A stretch of 14,513 nucleotides of DNA from Dehalococcoidia bacterium. Its GTDB lineage: Bacteria > Chloroflexota > Dehalococcoidia > Tepidiformales > Tepidiformaceae. The translations under genes were made by a program, and so were the position numbers. Below the pieces are notes generated by a model that searched no databases, had not been told where the DNA came from, and saw only the letters and a list, made by a program, of their open reading frames with translations. The number at the start of each line of letters is the position of its first letter. Position 1 is the first letter of the stretch. Location: assembly GCA_009838385.1 (NCBI GenBank), contig VXRS01000060.1:1-14513 (forward strand). The letters are read 5' to 3'. Below are positions 7,279-13,766 of this stretch, in pieces.

Positions 7279-7824
7279 ATGTCTCGCGTCGGCAAGCAAC
7301 CCGTTCCCATCGCCTCCGGCGTCCAGGTCACCCTGGGAGATGGCAACGCCATCACCGTGAAGGGCCCGAAGGGCGAGCTGCAGCGCACCTTCCCCGGCGA
7401 GATGCGCTTCGCCATTGAGGACAACGAGGTCGTGGTCACGCGCCCCAGCGATGCCAGCGGGCACCGCGCCCTGCACGGCCTCTCCCGCTCGCTCCTGAAC
7501 AACATGGTCGTAGGCGTCACCGATGGCTTCACCAAGACCCTCGAGGTCCAGGGTGTCGGCTACCGCGCCCAGCTCGAAGGTTCGAGCCTGCGGCTCGCCG
7601 TGGGGTTCTCCCATCCCGTCATCGTCGAGCCCCCCGAGGGCATCACCTTCGCGGTCGAGGGACCGCGCATCAACGTCAGCGGCATCGACAAGGAGCAGGT
7701 CGGCCAGGCGGCTGCCGATATCCGCAAGGTCCGCCCGCCCGAGCCCTACAAGGGCAAGGGCATCCGCTACCTCGGCGAGCGCGTTCGCCGCAAGGCCGGC
7801 AAGGCCGGAAAGGTGGGAATCTGA
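7279..7824 (+). CDS. rplF: 50S ribosomal protein L6
   Basis: L6 lies near the sarcin-ricin loop and the factor-binding site of the large subunit. The 181-residue product starts [10 protein letters not shown] (2-11). It has two repeated alpha/beta domains, with [13 protein letters not shown] (29-41) in the first and [19 protein letters not shown] (76-94) opening the second. The C-terminal signature [20 protein letters not shown] is present, followed by a lysine-rich end. AGGAG at 7269-7273 overlaps the rpsH TAG stop and serves this gene. Its TGA overlaps the rplR ATG by one base. Confidence 0.98.
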   Translation: MSRVGKQPVPIASGVQVTLGDGNAITVKGPKGELQRTFPGEMRFAIEDNEVVVTRPSDASGHRALHGLSRSLLNNMVVGVTDGFTKTLEVQGVGYRAQLEGSSLRLAVGFSHPVIVEPPEGITFAVEGPRINVSGIDKEQVGQAAADIRKVRPPEPYKGKGIRYLGERVRRKAGKAGKVGI

Positions 7825-8189
7825 TGGCTCAGGCCAACCGTTACCACGCCCGCCACCGCCGCCACCGGCGCGTTCGCAAGAACGTTGCGGGGACAGCCGG
7901 GCGTCCGCGCCTCAACGTCTTCCGCAGCGCCTCGCACATCTACGCCCAGGTCATCGATGATGATCAGGGGCACACCATCGCCGCCGCCAGCGACCTCGAC
8001 GCCGACCTTGCCGGCGAGATCGCCGGCAAGCCGAAGGTCGAGCGAGCCGCCGCCGTCGGCGCCGCCATCGCCAGCCGCGCGAAGGAGCACGGCGTCGCCG
8101 AGGTCATCTTCGACCGGGGCGGCTACAAATACCACGGCCGCGTGAAGGCTCTCGCCGAGGCCGCGCGCGAAGCCGGATTGGGATTCTGA
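7824..8189 (+). CDS. rplR: 50S ribosomal protein L18
   Basis: L18 binds 5S rRNA with L5 in the central protuberance. The 121-residue product has a basic N-terminus ([18 protein letters not shown], 6-23). It is followed by [20 protein letters not shown] (27-46), [20 protein letters not shown] (75-94) and the family end [20 protein letters not shown] (96-115), with EAGLGF last. Length and motifs are normal. One-base TGATG overlaps link it to rplF upstream and rpsE downstream. Confidence 0.98.
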   Translation: MAQANRYHARHRRHRRVRKNVAGTAGRPRLNVFRSASHIYAQVIDDDQGHTIAAASDLDADLAGEIAGKPKVERAAAVGAAIASRAKEHGVAEVIFDRGGYKYHGRVKALAEAAREAGLGF

Positions 8190-8701
8190 TGGGCAACTTC
8201 GAGAACTCGGGCGACGAGCTCAACGAGAAGGTCATCTATATCAACCGCGTGGCCAAGGTGGTCAAGGGCGGACGCCGCTTCAGCTTCACGGCCCTCATGG
8301 TCGTGGGCGATGGCCACGGCAACGTGGGCATCGGCCTGGGCCGCGCCAACGAGGTGCCCGAGGCGATCCGCAAGGGCGCCGCCATCGCCCGCAAGGAGAT
8401 GTTCTCCGTGCCCCTCAAGGGCGGCACCCTTCCGCACGACTACGTCGCCGAATTCGGCGCCGCTCGCATCCTCATGAAGCCCGCCAGCCCCGGCACGGGC
8501 GTGATCGCCGGCGGTGCCGTGCGCGCCATCATGGAGGCCGCCGGCGTTACCGACGTGCTGACCAAGTCGCTCGGCAGCCGTAATCCGGTCAACGTCGCCC
8601 GCGCAACGGTGAAGGGTCTCGCCACGCTGCGCGATCCCGATGTCGCCCGCGAGCGCCGCTTCCAGATCATCGCCGAATCCACGGCGGCGGAGGCGACGTA
8701 A
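8189..8701 (+). CDS. rpsE: 30S ribosomal protein S5
   Basis: S5 acts in translational accuracy and, with S3 and S4, surrounds the mRNA entry channel. The 170-residue product has the double-stranded-RNA-binding-like N-terminal domain with [20 protein letters not shown] (15-34), the loop where spectinomycin-resistance changes arise in other bacteria. Then come [20 protein letters not shown] (36-55), [17 protein letters not shown] (55-71), and the second domain with [20 protein letters not shown] (96-115) and [20 protein letters not shown] (119-138). The loop sequence looks wild type. GGAGG at 8689-8693, in its last codons, serves rpmD. Confidence 0.98.
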   Translation: MGNFENSGDELNEKVIYINRVAKVVKGGRRFSFTALMVVGDGHGNVGIGLGRANEVPEAIRKGAAIARKEMFSVPLKGGTLPHDYVAEFGAARILMKPASPGTGVIAGGAVRAIMEAAGVTDVLTKSLGSRNPVNVARATVKGLATLRDPDVARERRFQIIAESTAAEAT

Positions 8702-8898
8702 TGGGGAAAGTCGCGATCACCTGGCGCAAGAGCGCCATCGGCTACAACCAGCGCCAGAAGGACACCATCCGCAAGCTCGGCCTGCGCCGCCTCCACCAGA
8801 CCGTCGAGCACGACGACAGCCCCGCCCTCCGCGGCATGATCGCCAGGGTCGGCCACCTTGTCGACGTGGACGACGGAGAAGCAGGGGAAGCCTCGTGA
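8701..8898 (+). CDS. rpmD: 50S ribosomal protein L30
   Basis: L30 is a small peripheral protein of the large subunit. The 65-residue product has the L30 pattern: VAITWRKSAIGYNQRQKDTI (4-23), RKLGLRRLHQTVEHDDSPAL (24-43), RGMIARVGHLVDV (44-56). A short acidic end, DDGEAGEAS, is added; it contains GGGG (8884-8887), which lies 7 bases before the rplO GTG. The start ATG shares its A with the rpsE TAA. The presence of L30 is a small taxonomic clue, because some bacterial lineages lack it. Confidence 0.96.
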   Translation: MGKVAITWRKSAIGYNQRQKDTIRKLGLRRLHQTVEHDDSPALRGMIARVGHLVDVDDGEAGEAS

Positions 8899-9392
8899 GC
8901 ATCCACGCCAACGAACTCGCCCCGCCCCGTGGCGCGACCCGCAACCGCAAGCGCCTGGCCCGCGGCAACAGCGCCGGGGGCGGCACCTACGCGGGCAAGG
9001 GCCTCAAGGGCCAGAAGTCCCGCAGCGGCAGCAAGATACGCCTCGGCTTCGAGGGCGGCCAGATGCCGCTCATCCGCCGCATGAGCACCCTCCGCGGCTT
9101 CAACAACAAGTGGCGCGTGGCCTACCAGCCCGTCAATACCGGCACGCTCCAGGAGCGCTGCGAGGACGGCGCCGAGGTTACGCCCGAGTCGCTCCTCGCG
9201 ATCGGCGTGCTCCGCCACCTGCGCGAGCCCGTGAAGATCCTCGCCCACGGCGAACTCTCCCGGGCCCTCAACGTGCACGCCCACAAGGTCAGCGCCGCCG
9301 CCCGCGCCCGCATCGAGGGCGCCGGCGGTACGGTCACCCTGATCGGCGACACCGCCGGCGAAGCCGAAGCGGAAACCCCAACCGAGGAGTAG
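8895..9392 (+). CDS. rplO: 50S ribosomal protein L15
   Basis: L15 is a late-assembly 23S rRNA protein. I chose the GTG at 8895, which overlaps the rpmD stop as GTGA and gives 165 residues starting MSIHANELAPPRGATRNRKR. The frame is open further upstream, but the protein family begins here. The glycine-rich N-terminal arm reads RGNSAGGGTYAGKGLKGQKS (23-42), where many bacteria have a GxGSGxGKTAGRG motif; the GTY form resembles Dehalococcoidia-type L15. Further signatures are FEGGQMPLIRRMSTLRGFNN (52-71), VTPESLLAIGVLR (95-107) and VKILAHGELSRALNVHAHKV (113-132). A short acidic tail, GEAEAETPTEE, ends the protein. Confidence 0.96.
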   Translation: MSIHANELAPPRGATRNRKRLARGNSAGGGTYAGKGLKGQKSRSGSKIRLGFEGGQMPLIRRMSTLRGFNNKWRVAYQPVNTGTLQERCEDGAEVTPESLLAIGVLRHLREPVKILAHGELSRALNVHAHKVSAAARARIEGAGGTVTLIGDTAGEAEAETPTEE

Positions 9393-9404
9393 GAGCGCCG
9401 AACC

Positions 9405-10760
9405 GTGTCGTTCATGGGCGAGACCACCACCGTCCCGGGCACCAACCGCCCGCGCCTGCTCCAGGCCATGGTCGACGCCTTCCGCCAGGAGGAAGTGCGG
9501 CGAAAGCTGCTCTTCACGATCGGCATGCTCATCATCTTCCGCTTCGTCGCCCACGTTCCCGTTCCGAACGTAGACCGCAACGCCCTGGAGCAGGCCTTCG
9601 ACGGCAACGCCGTGCTCGACTTCCTCAGCATCTTCTCCGGCGGCGCTCTCCAGAACCTCAGCGTCGCCGCCCTCGGGGTCTACCCGTACATCACCGCCTC
9701 GATCATCATGCAGATCGTCACCCCCATCTCCGGGCGCTTGCGCGCGCTACAGGAAGAAGGCGAGCAGGGCCGGCGGCGCATCCAGGTCTACACCCATTGG
9801 CTCGCCGTGCCCCTGGCGTTTGTGCAGGGATATGGCCAGATCATCTTCATCAACAACCAGGGTGGCGGCGCCGTCATCCGCGACTTCGGTTTCCAGAACG
9901 ACTTCTTCGGGACCATCGCCACGCTCTTCACACTCTGCGCGGGAACCATGTTCCTCGTCTGGCTCGGCGAGCTGATCACGGAGCACGGCATCGGGAACGG
10001 CGTCTCCCTCATCATCTTCGGCGGTATCGTCGCCGTCCTCCCCGGCCTCGTCCCCAACATCTCGACCAGCTCGATCATCGCGGTCGCTGCGATTCTGCTC
10101 TTCGCCGTCGCCCTCATCTTCGTCATCGTCTTCTTCCAGGAGGCCCAGCGGAGAGTGCCGGTCCAGTACGCCAGATCCTCCTTCCGGGGAGGACGGATGT
10201 ACCGTCAACAGGGCCAGAGCTTCATCCCCCTGCGCGTCAACATGGCCGGGATGATCCCTCTCATCTTCGCCTTCTCGATCGTCATCCTCCCCGCCGTCGT
10301 CGCCGGCTATTTCTCCGGTGCGGGCGGCTGGGTCGAGACAGTCGCGGACTTCTTCGTCAACCAGTTCCAGGGAGGCCGTGGCGGCGGCGGCACGGGCATC
10401 TACTGGCTCGTGCTGTTCGTCCTCGTCGTGGGCTTCGCCTTCTTCTATACGATCGTCCAGTACAACCAGCAGAACATCGCCAAGAACCTCCAGCGACAGG
10501 GGGCCTTCATCCCCGGCATTCGTCCGGGCCCCCCCACCGAGGCTTACCTCTTACGGGTCGTCACCCGCATCACCTGGGGAGGCGCGCTCTTCCTCGGGGT
10601 GGTTGCGGTTGCCCCGTTCTTCATCGGCCTCACCACCGATGTCCAGGCGCTCACCATCTCGAGCGCCGGCTTCCTCATCGTCGTCGCCGTCGTGCTCGAC
10701 ACCATGAAGCAGCTTGAGGCCCAGCTCCTCATGCGGAACTACGAAGGGTTCATCCGCTAG
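9405..10760 (+). CDS. secY: Protein translocase subunit SecY
   Basis: SecY is the ten-helix channel of the Sec translocon in the inner membrane. It passes unfolded proteins driven by SecA and lets membrane segments move sideways into the bilayer. The 451-residue product starts at GTG 9405, with AGGAG (9391-9395) 9 bases before it. Helix 1 is near 35-53; the plug-region start is LDFLSIFSGGALQNLSVAAL (71-90); the signature GVYPYITASIIMQIVTP is at 91-107. The second signature, WLGELITEHGIGNGVSLIIF, is at 186-205. The cytosolic loop NLQRQGAFIPGIRPGPPTEA (361-380) is the SecA/ribosome-contact region. The loop before helix 8 has an unusual glycine run, GGRGGGGTG (323-331). In the spc operon SecY is usually last among the ribosomal genes, as here. 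Confidence 0.98.
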   Translation: MSFMGETTTVPGTNRPRLLQAMVDAFRQEEVRRKLLFTIGMLIIFRFVAHVPVPNVDRNALEQAFDGNAVLDFLSIFSGGALQNLSVAALGVYPYITASIIMQIVTPISGRLRALQEEGEQGRRRIQVYTHWLAVPLAFVQGYGQIIFINNQGGGAVIRDFGFQNDFFGTIATLFTLCAGTMFLVWLGELITEHGIGNGVSLIIFGGIVAVLPGLVPNISTSSIIAVAAILLFAVALIFVIVFFQEAQRRVPVQYARSSFRGGRMYRQQGQSFIPLRVNMAGMIPLIFAFSIVILPAVVAGYFSGAGGWVETVADFFVNQFQGGRGGGGTGIYWLVLFVLVVGFAFFYTIVQYNQQNIAKNLQRQGAFIPGIRPGPPTEAYLLRVVTRITWGGALFLGVVAVAPFFIGLTTDVQALTISSAGFLIVVAVVLDTMKQLEAQLLMRNYEGFIR

Positions 10761-10762
10761 CC

Positions 10763-11401
10763 ATGTTCGTTGTGCTTCTCGGCCCTCCCGGCGCGGGCAA
10801 AGGAACCCAGGCCCAGCGCCTCACGACTTCGACGGGACTGCTCCACCTCTCGACCGGCGACATGTTCCGCGAGAACGTGCGCGAGGGCACCGAACTCGGC
10901 ACCCTCGCCAAGAGCTATATGGACCGCGGCGAGCTTGTCCCCGACGAGGTCACCATCAAGATGCTGCTCGAGCGGATCGCCCGCCCCGACGCCGCCGAGG
11001 GCGCCATGTTCGATGGCTTCCCCCGCAACGTCGTGCAGGCAGCCGCTCTCGATGAGGCCCTCGAAGGCCGAGGCGACTCCATCGACCACGCCCTCCTGAT
11101 CGCCGTCCCGGACGAGGAGCTCGTCGCCCGCCTCGGCGGTCGCTGGCTCTGCCGCGCCTGCGGCGCCGTCTATCACGAACGCAACGACCCCCCCAGCAAG
11201 CCAGGCGCCTGCGACACGTGCGACGGCGAGCTCTATCAGCGCGACGACGATCGACCCGACGTAGTCCGTACCCGCCTGGAAAAGATGAAGCCTCCCGCCG
11301 ACCTCATCGACCACTACCGCGATGCGGACGTGCTCAGCGAGATCGACGGCGAGCGCGACCTCGATTCCGTCACCGCCGACCTCCTGGAGGCGCTCAGGTA
11401 A
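10763..11401 (+). CDS. adk: Adenylate kinase, zinc-lid type
   Basis: Adenylate kinase catalyses ATP + AMP to 2 ADP in the cytoplasm and keeps adenine nucleotides in balance. The 212-residue product has the P-loop GPPGAGKGTQAQRL (7-20), the AMP-binding region HLSTGDMFRENV (28-39), and DGFPRN (84-89). The long lid has paired cysteines: C130-X2-C133 and C150-X2-C153. These indicate a structural zinc site, as known in several Gram-positive and other adenylate kinases. Lid and catalytic arginines are visible in RLGGR (123-127) and RDDDRPDVVRTRL (160-172). It starts 2 bases after secY, a common secY-adk-map order. Confidence 0.98.
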   Translation: MFVVLLGPPGAGKGTQAQRLTTSTGLLHLSTGDMFRENVREGTELGTLAKSYMDRGELVPDEVTIKMLLERIARPDAAEGAMFDGFPRNVVQAAALDEALEGRGDSIDHALLIAVPDEELVARLGGRWLCRACGAVYHERNDPPSKPGACDTCDGELYQRDDDRPDVVRTRLEKMKPPADLIDHYRDADVLSEIDGERDLDSVTADLLEALR

Positions 11402-11406
11402 CCCCT

Positions 11407-12171
11407 ATGCCGATCATGCTCAAGTCCGAAGCCGAGTTGGATGTCATGCGCGAGGCTGGCCGCATCGTCGGCCAGACCCTCGCCGGCATCCGCGAAATGG
11501 TCCGGCCCGGCCTCAACCTGCTTGAGGCCGAGGCGTTCGTCACGGAACAGTTCAAGAAACACGGCGCCATCGAAACCTTCCGAGGCTACGACCCCGCCGG
11601 CAAGCCGCCCTACCCCTCCAACGTCTGCGCCAGCGTCAACGAGGAGCTCGTCCACGGTATCCCCCGCGACCGCATCCTGGAGGAAGGCGACATCGTGACC
11701 TTCGACCTCGGCGCCACCTACAAGGGCTTCGTCGGCGACTCCGCCATCACCGTGGCCGTCGGCAAGATCAGTCCCGAGGCGAAGCGCCTCATGGAGGTCA
11801 CCGAGGGCGCCCTCTGGGCCGGTATCGAGGCGATGGGCACGGGCACGCACCTGAACGATGTCAGCGCCGCCATCGAGGACGCCATCCCCGCCGAGTACTC
11901 CATCGTGCGTGAGTACACCGGCCACGGCGTCGGCCGTCAGATGCATGAGGAGCCGCAGGTGCCGAACTACCGGCGCCGCTTCCGCGGTCCGCCGCTCAAA
12001 CCCGGTCTCGTCCTCGCCCTCGAACCGATGGTCAACATCGGCAGCCCCCGCACGCGTGAGCTGGACGACAGTTGGACCGTGGCCACCGAGGACGGTAGCC
12101 TTTGTTGTCACTTCGAGCACACTATCGCGATCCGGAAAGGGCAGCGCCCGGAGGTGCTGACCCTTCCGTGA
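11407..12171 (+). CDS. map: Methionine aminopeptidase, type I
   Basis: This metalloenzyme removes the initiator methionine from new proteins when the second residue is small. From ATG 11407 the product has 254 residues. A second in-frame ATG at 11416 would remove three. The five metal ligands are in place: D100 (VTFDLG), D111 (FVGDSA), H173 (TGHGVG), E206 (ALEPM) and E237 (FEHTI). H83 (LVHGIP) matches the conserved substrate-contact histidine. The protein lacks an N-terminal zinc-finger extension, so it is the short type Ia form. A Cys-Cys pair (233-234) just before the last ligand motif is a little unusual. The start lies 5 bases after adk. Confidence 0.97.
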   Translation: MPIMLKSEAELDVMREAGRIVGQTLAGIREMVRPGLNLLEAEAFVTEQFKKHGAIETFRGYDPAGKPPYPSNVCASVNEELVHGIPRDRILEEGDIVTFDLGATYKGFVGDSAITVAVGKISPEAKRLMEVTEGALWAGIEAMGTGTHLNDVSAAIEDAIPAEYSIVREYTGHGVGRQMHEEPQVPNYRRRFRGPPLKPGLVLALEPMVNIGSPRTRELDDSWTVATEDGSLCCHFEHTIAIRKGQRPEVLTLP

Positions 12172-12215
12172 GTGCGTATTTGGCTGGACACCAGAGAGTT
12201 GGTAGGCGATCATGA
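12168..12215 (+). other. Possible 15-codon linker ORF between map and rpmJ
   Basis: The 40-base gap after map, the longest in the window, has an open frame that starts at a GTG overlapping the map stop (GTGA, 12168-12171). It ends at a TGA overlapping the rpmJ start (ATGA, 12212-12215). The predicted peptide is [15 protein letters not shown]. No family is recognisable. It could carry ribosomes from map to rpmJ, or it could be chance; such a short ORF is weak evidence. The gap shows no convincing promoter or terminator and no remnant of infA in any of the forward frames I read. Confidence 0.15.
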
Positions 12216-12325
12216 AAGTTCGGGCCTCGGTCAAGCGGCGTTGTGACAAGTGCAAGGTGATCCGTCGCCACGGACGGGTCATGGTCATCTGCGAGAACCC
12301 GAAATGTAAGCAGCGGCAGGGCTAG
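12212..12325 (+). CDS. rpmJ: 50S ribosomal protein L36, zinc-ribbon form with four cysteines
   Basis: L36 is the smallest large-subunit protein and stabilises 23S rRNA through a zinc ribbon. The 37-residue product starts [20 protein letters not shown] and ends [11 protein letters not shown]. Its length is exactly typical. The ligands are C11, C14, C27 and C32. In most L36 proteins I know, the last position is histidine (KHKQRQG), so this one has four cysteines. The ATG has only a weak AGGCG-type binding site (12204-12208), which fits coupling or leaderless-like reinitiation. rpsM begins 3 bases after the TAG. Confidence 0.97.
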   Translation: MKVRASVKRRCDKCKVIRRHGRVMVICENPKCKQRQG

Positions 12326-12328
12326 GTC

Positions 12329-12712
12329 ATGGCGAGGATTTCCGGCGTCGATATCCCCAACGAGAAGCGCATCGAGATATCGCTGCGCTACATCTATGGC
12401 ATTGGCCCAACCCGAGCCAGTCAGCTCCTGACGTCTACCCGTGTCGACCCCGGAACGCGTACCCGCGACCTCACCGACGAAGAGCTCGTGCGCATCCGCG
12501 ACTTCATCGAGAAGAACTACACGGTCGAGGGTGACCTTCGCCGTGAAGTGCGCCAGAACATCCAGCGTCTGGTCGAGATCAACTGCTACCGCGGCCAGCG
12601 CCATCGCCGCAACCTTCCTGTACATGGGCAGCGCACGCGCACCAACGCACGCCAGCGCCGCGGCGCCCGCAAGACCGTCGCCGGCCGCCGTCGCGCCGCC
12701 ACGAAGAAGTAA
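12329..12712 (+). CDS. rpsM: 30S ribosomal protein S13
   Basis: S13 is in the head of the small subunit, contacts P-site tRNA, and bridges to L5. The 127-residue product begins [20 protein letters not shown] (2-21), then [13 protein letters not shown] (22-34), with the helix-two-turn-helix region running on to [14 protein letters not shown] (47-60). The C-terminal signature [20 protein letters not shown] (86-105) precedes [10 protein letters not shown] and a basic tail that reaches the tRNA. The first gap of this alpha-operon block is only 3 bases, so the pseudoknot leader that S4 binds in E. coli is not present here. Confidence 0.98.
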   Translation: MARISGVDIPNEKRIEISLRYIYGIGPTRASQLLTSTRVDPGTRTRDLTDEELVRIRDFIEKNYTVEGDLRREVRQNIQRLVEINCYRGQRHRRNLPVHGQRTRTNARQRRGARKTVAGRRRAATKK

Positions 12713-12727
12713 CCGGAGAACGAGCGA

Positions 12728-13117
12728 ATGCCCGAGGGAACCCGCCGATCCAGGCGCCGCGAGCGCAAGTCCGTGCCCCGCGGTCGCGCCTACATCAAGA
12801 GCTCGTTCAACAACACGATCGTGACGCTGACCGACCCCAACGGGAACGTCGTGGCGCAGGCCACCGCCGGTCAGACCGGCTTCAAGGGCTCGCGCAAGAG
12901 CACGCCCTTCGCCGCCCAGCTCGCCGGCGAGGCTGCCGCCCGCCGCGCCCAGGAGCACGGCATGCAGACCATCGAGGTCTTCGTGCGCGGCGCCGGCAGT
13001 GGCCGCGAGGCCGCCATCCGCGCCCTCCAGGCGACCGGGCTCGACGTGACCGCCATCCGTGATGTCACGCCCATCCCCCACAACGGCTGCCGCCCTCCGA
13101 AGAGGAGGCGCGTCTAG
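12728..13117 (+). CDS. rpsK: 30S ribosomal protein S11
   Basis: S11 lies in the platform of the small subunit, near the mRNA exit site. The 129-residue product has [20 protein letters not shown] (22-41), [20 protein letters not shown] (50-69), [17 protein letters not shown] (84-100), and the C-terminal [16 protein letters not shown] (114-129). The usual WSSAG motif reads VAQATAG here. Asn119-Gly120 matches the site known to form isoaspartate in E. coli S11. CGGAGAA at 12714-12720 precedes the ATG by 7 bases. rpsD begins 2 bases after its stop. Confidence 0.98.
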   Translation: MPEGTRRSRRRERKSVPRGRAYIKSSFNNTIVTLTDPNGNVVAQATAGQTGFKGSRKSTPFAAQLAGEAAARRAQEHGMQTIEVFVRGAGSGREAAIRALQATGLDVTAIRDVTPIPHNGCRPPKRRRV

Positions 13118-13119
13118 CA

Positions 13120-13749
13120 ATGGCCCGTTACACCGGCCCCGTCTGCCGAATCTGCCGCCGTCGCGGCGACAAGCTCTACCTGAAGGGCGAGCGCTGCTAC
13201 TCGCCCAAGTGCGCCTTCGAGCGTCGCCCCAACCCCCCGGGCCCGCGTCCCGCCCGCCGCCGCAAGGTGAGCGACCGTGGACTCCAGCTCCGGGAGAAGC
13301 AGCGCGCCCGCGCCACCTACGGCGTGCTCGAGCGGCAGTTCCTGCGCTACTACAAGGAGGCCGTGCGCCGCCCCGGCGTCTCCGGTCTCAACCTTGTGCG
13401 CATCCTCGAAAGCCGGCTCGACAACGCGGTCTACCGCGCCGGTTTCGCCGACTCGCGCGCCCAGGCGCGCCAGATCGTCCGTCACGGGCTCATCACCCTG
13501 AACGGGCGCAAGACCGACATCCCCTCCGCCCAGTTGCGCGATGGCGACACCATCGGCTTCACGCAGCGCGGCGCCCGCAGCGAGCACTACAAGGTGCTCC
13601 AGGAGACCATCGCCGCCAAGACGCCTCCGTCCTGGCTTGTGGTCGATCCGGGCGCTCTCACCGCCCGCGTCGCCGGTCCGCTCGAGGTTGTCCCCGGAGA
13701 AACCCACCGGTTCAACGAAAACGTCGTCATCGAGTACTACTCTCGCTAG
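13120..13749 (+). CDS. rpsD: 30S ribosomal protein S4, zinc-binding form
   Basis: S4 is a primary 16S rRNA binder that starts small-subunit assembly; it affects decoding accuracy and, in E. coli, represses the alpha operon. The 209-residue product begins ARYTGPVCRICRRRGDKLYL (2-21). Cysteines 9, 12, 26 and 31 form the CX2C...CX4C zinc site, as known in Thermus S4. Then come KQRARATYGVLERQFLRYY (63-81) and the S4 RNA-binding domain, SRLDNAVYRAGFADSRAQAR (104-123) and QIVRHGLITLNGRKTDIPSA (124-143). The C-terminus VIEYYSR is normal. No frameshift or truncation is seen. Confidence 0.98.
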   Translation: MARYTGPVCRICRRRGDKLYLKGERCYSPKCAFERRPNPPGPRPARRRKVSDRGLQLREKQRARATYGVLERQFLRYYKEAVRRPGVSGLNLVRILESRLDNAVYRAGFADSRAQARQIVRHGLITLNGRKTDIPSAQLRDGDTIGFTQRGARSEHYKVLQETIAAKTPPSWLVVDPGALTARVAGPLEVVPGETHRFNENVVIEYYSR

Positions 13750-13766
13750 GCAGGTCAGCAGGTTCT

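Noticed and set aside
8858..10717. 619-residue plus-strand frame overlapping rplO and secY
   Set aside because: It is a +1-type shadow of two real genes, very rich in Arg, Pro and His, with no recognisable domain.
12172..12211. Promoter for the alpha-operon genes in the map-rpmJ gap
   Set aside because: The gap has a short T-rich patch (tattt) but no spaced -35/-10 pair that I would defend.
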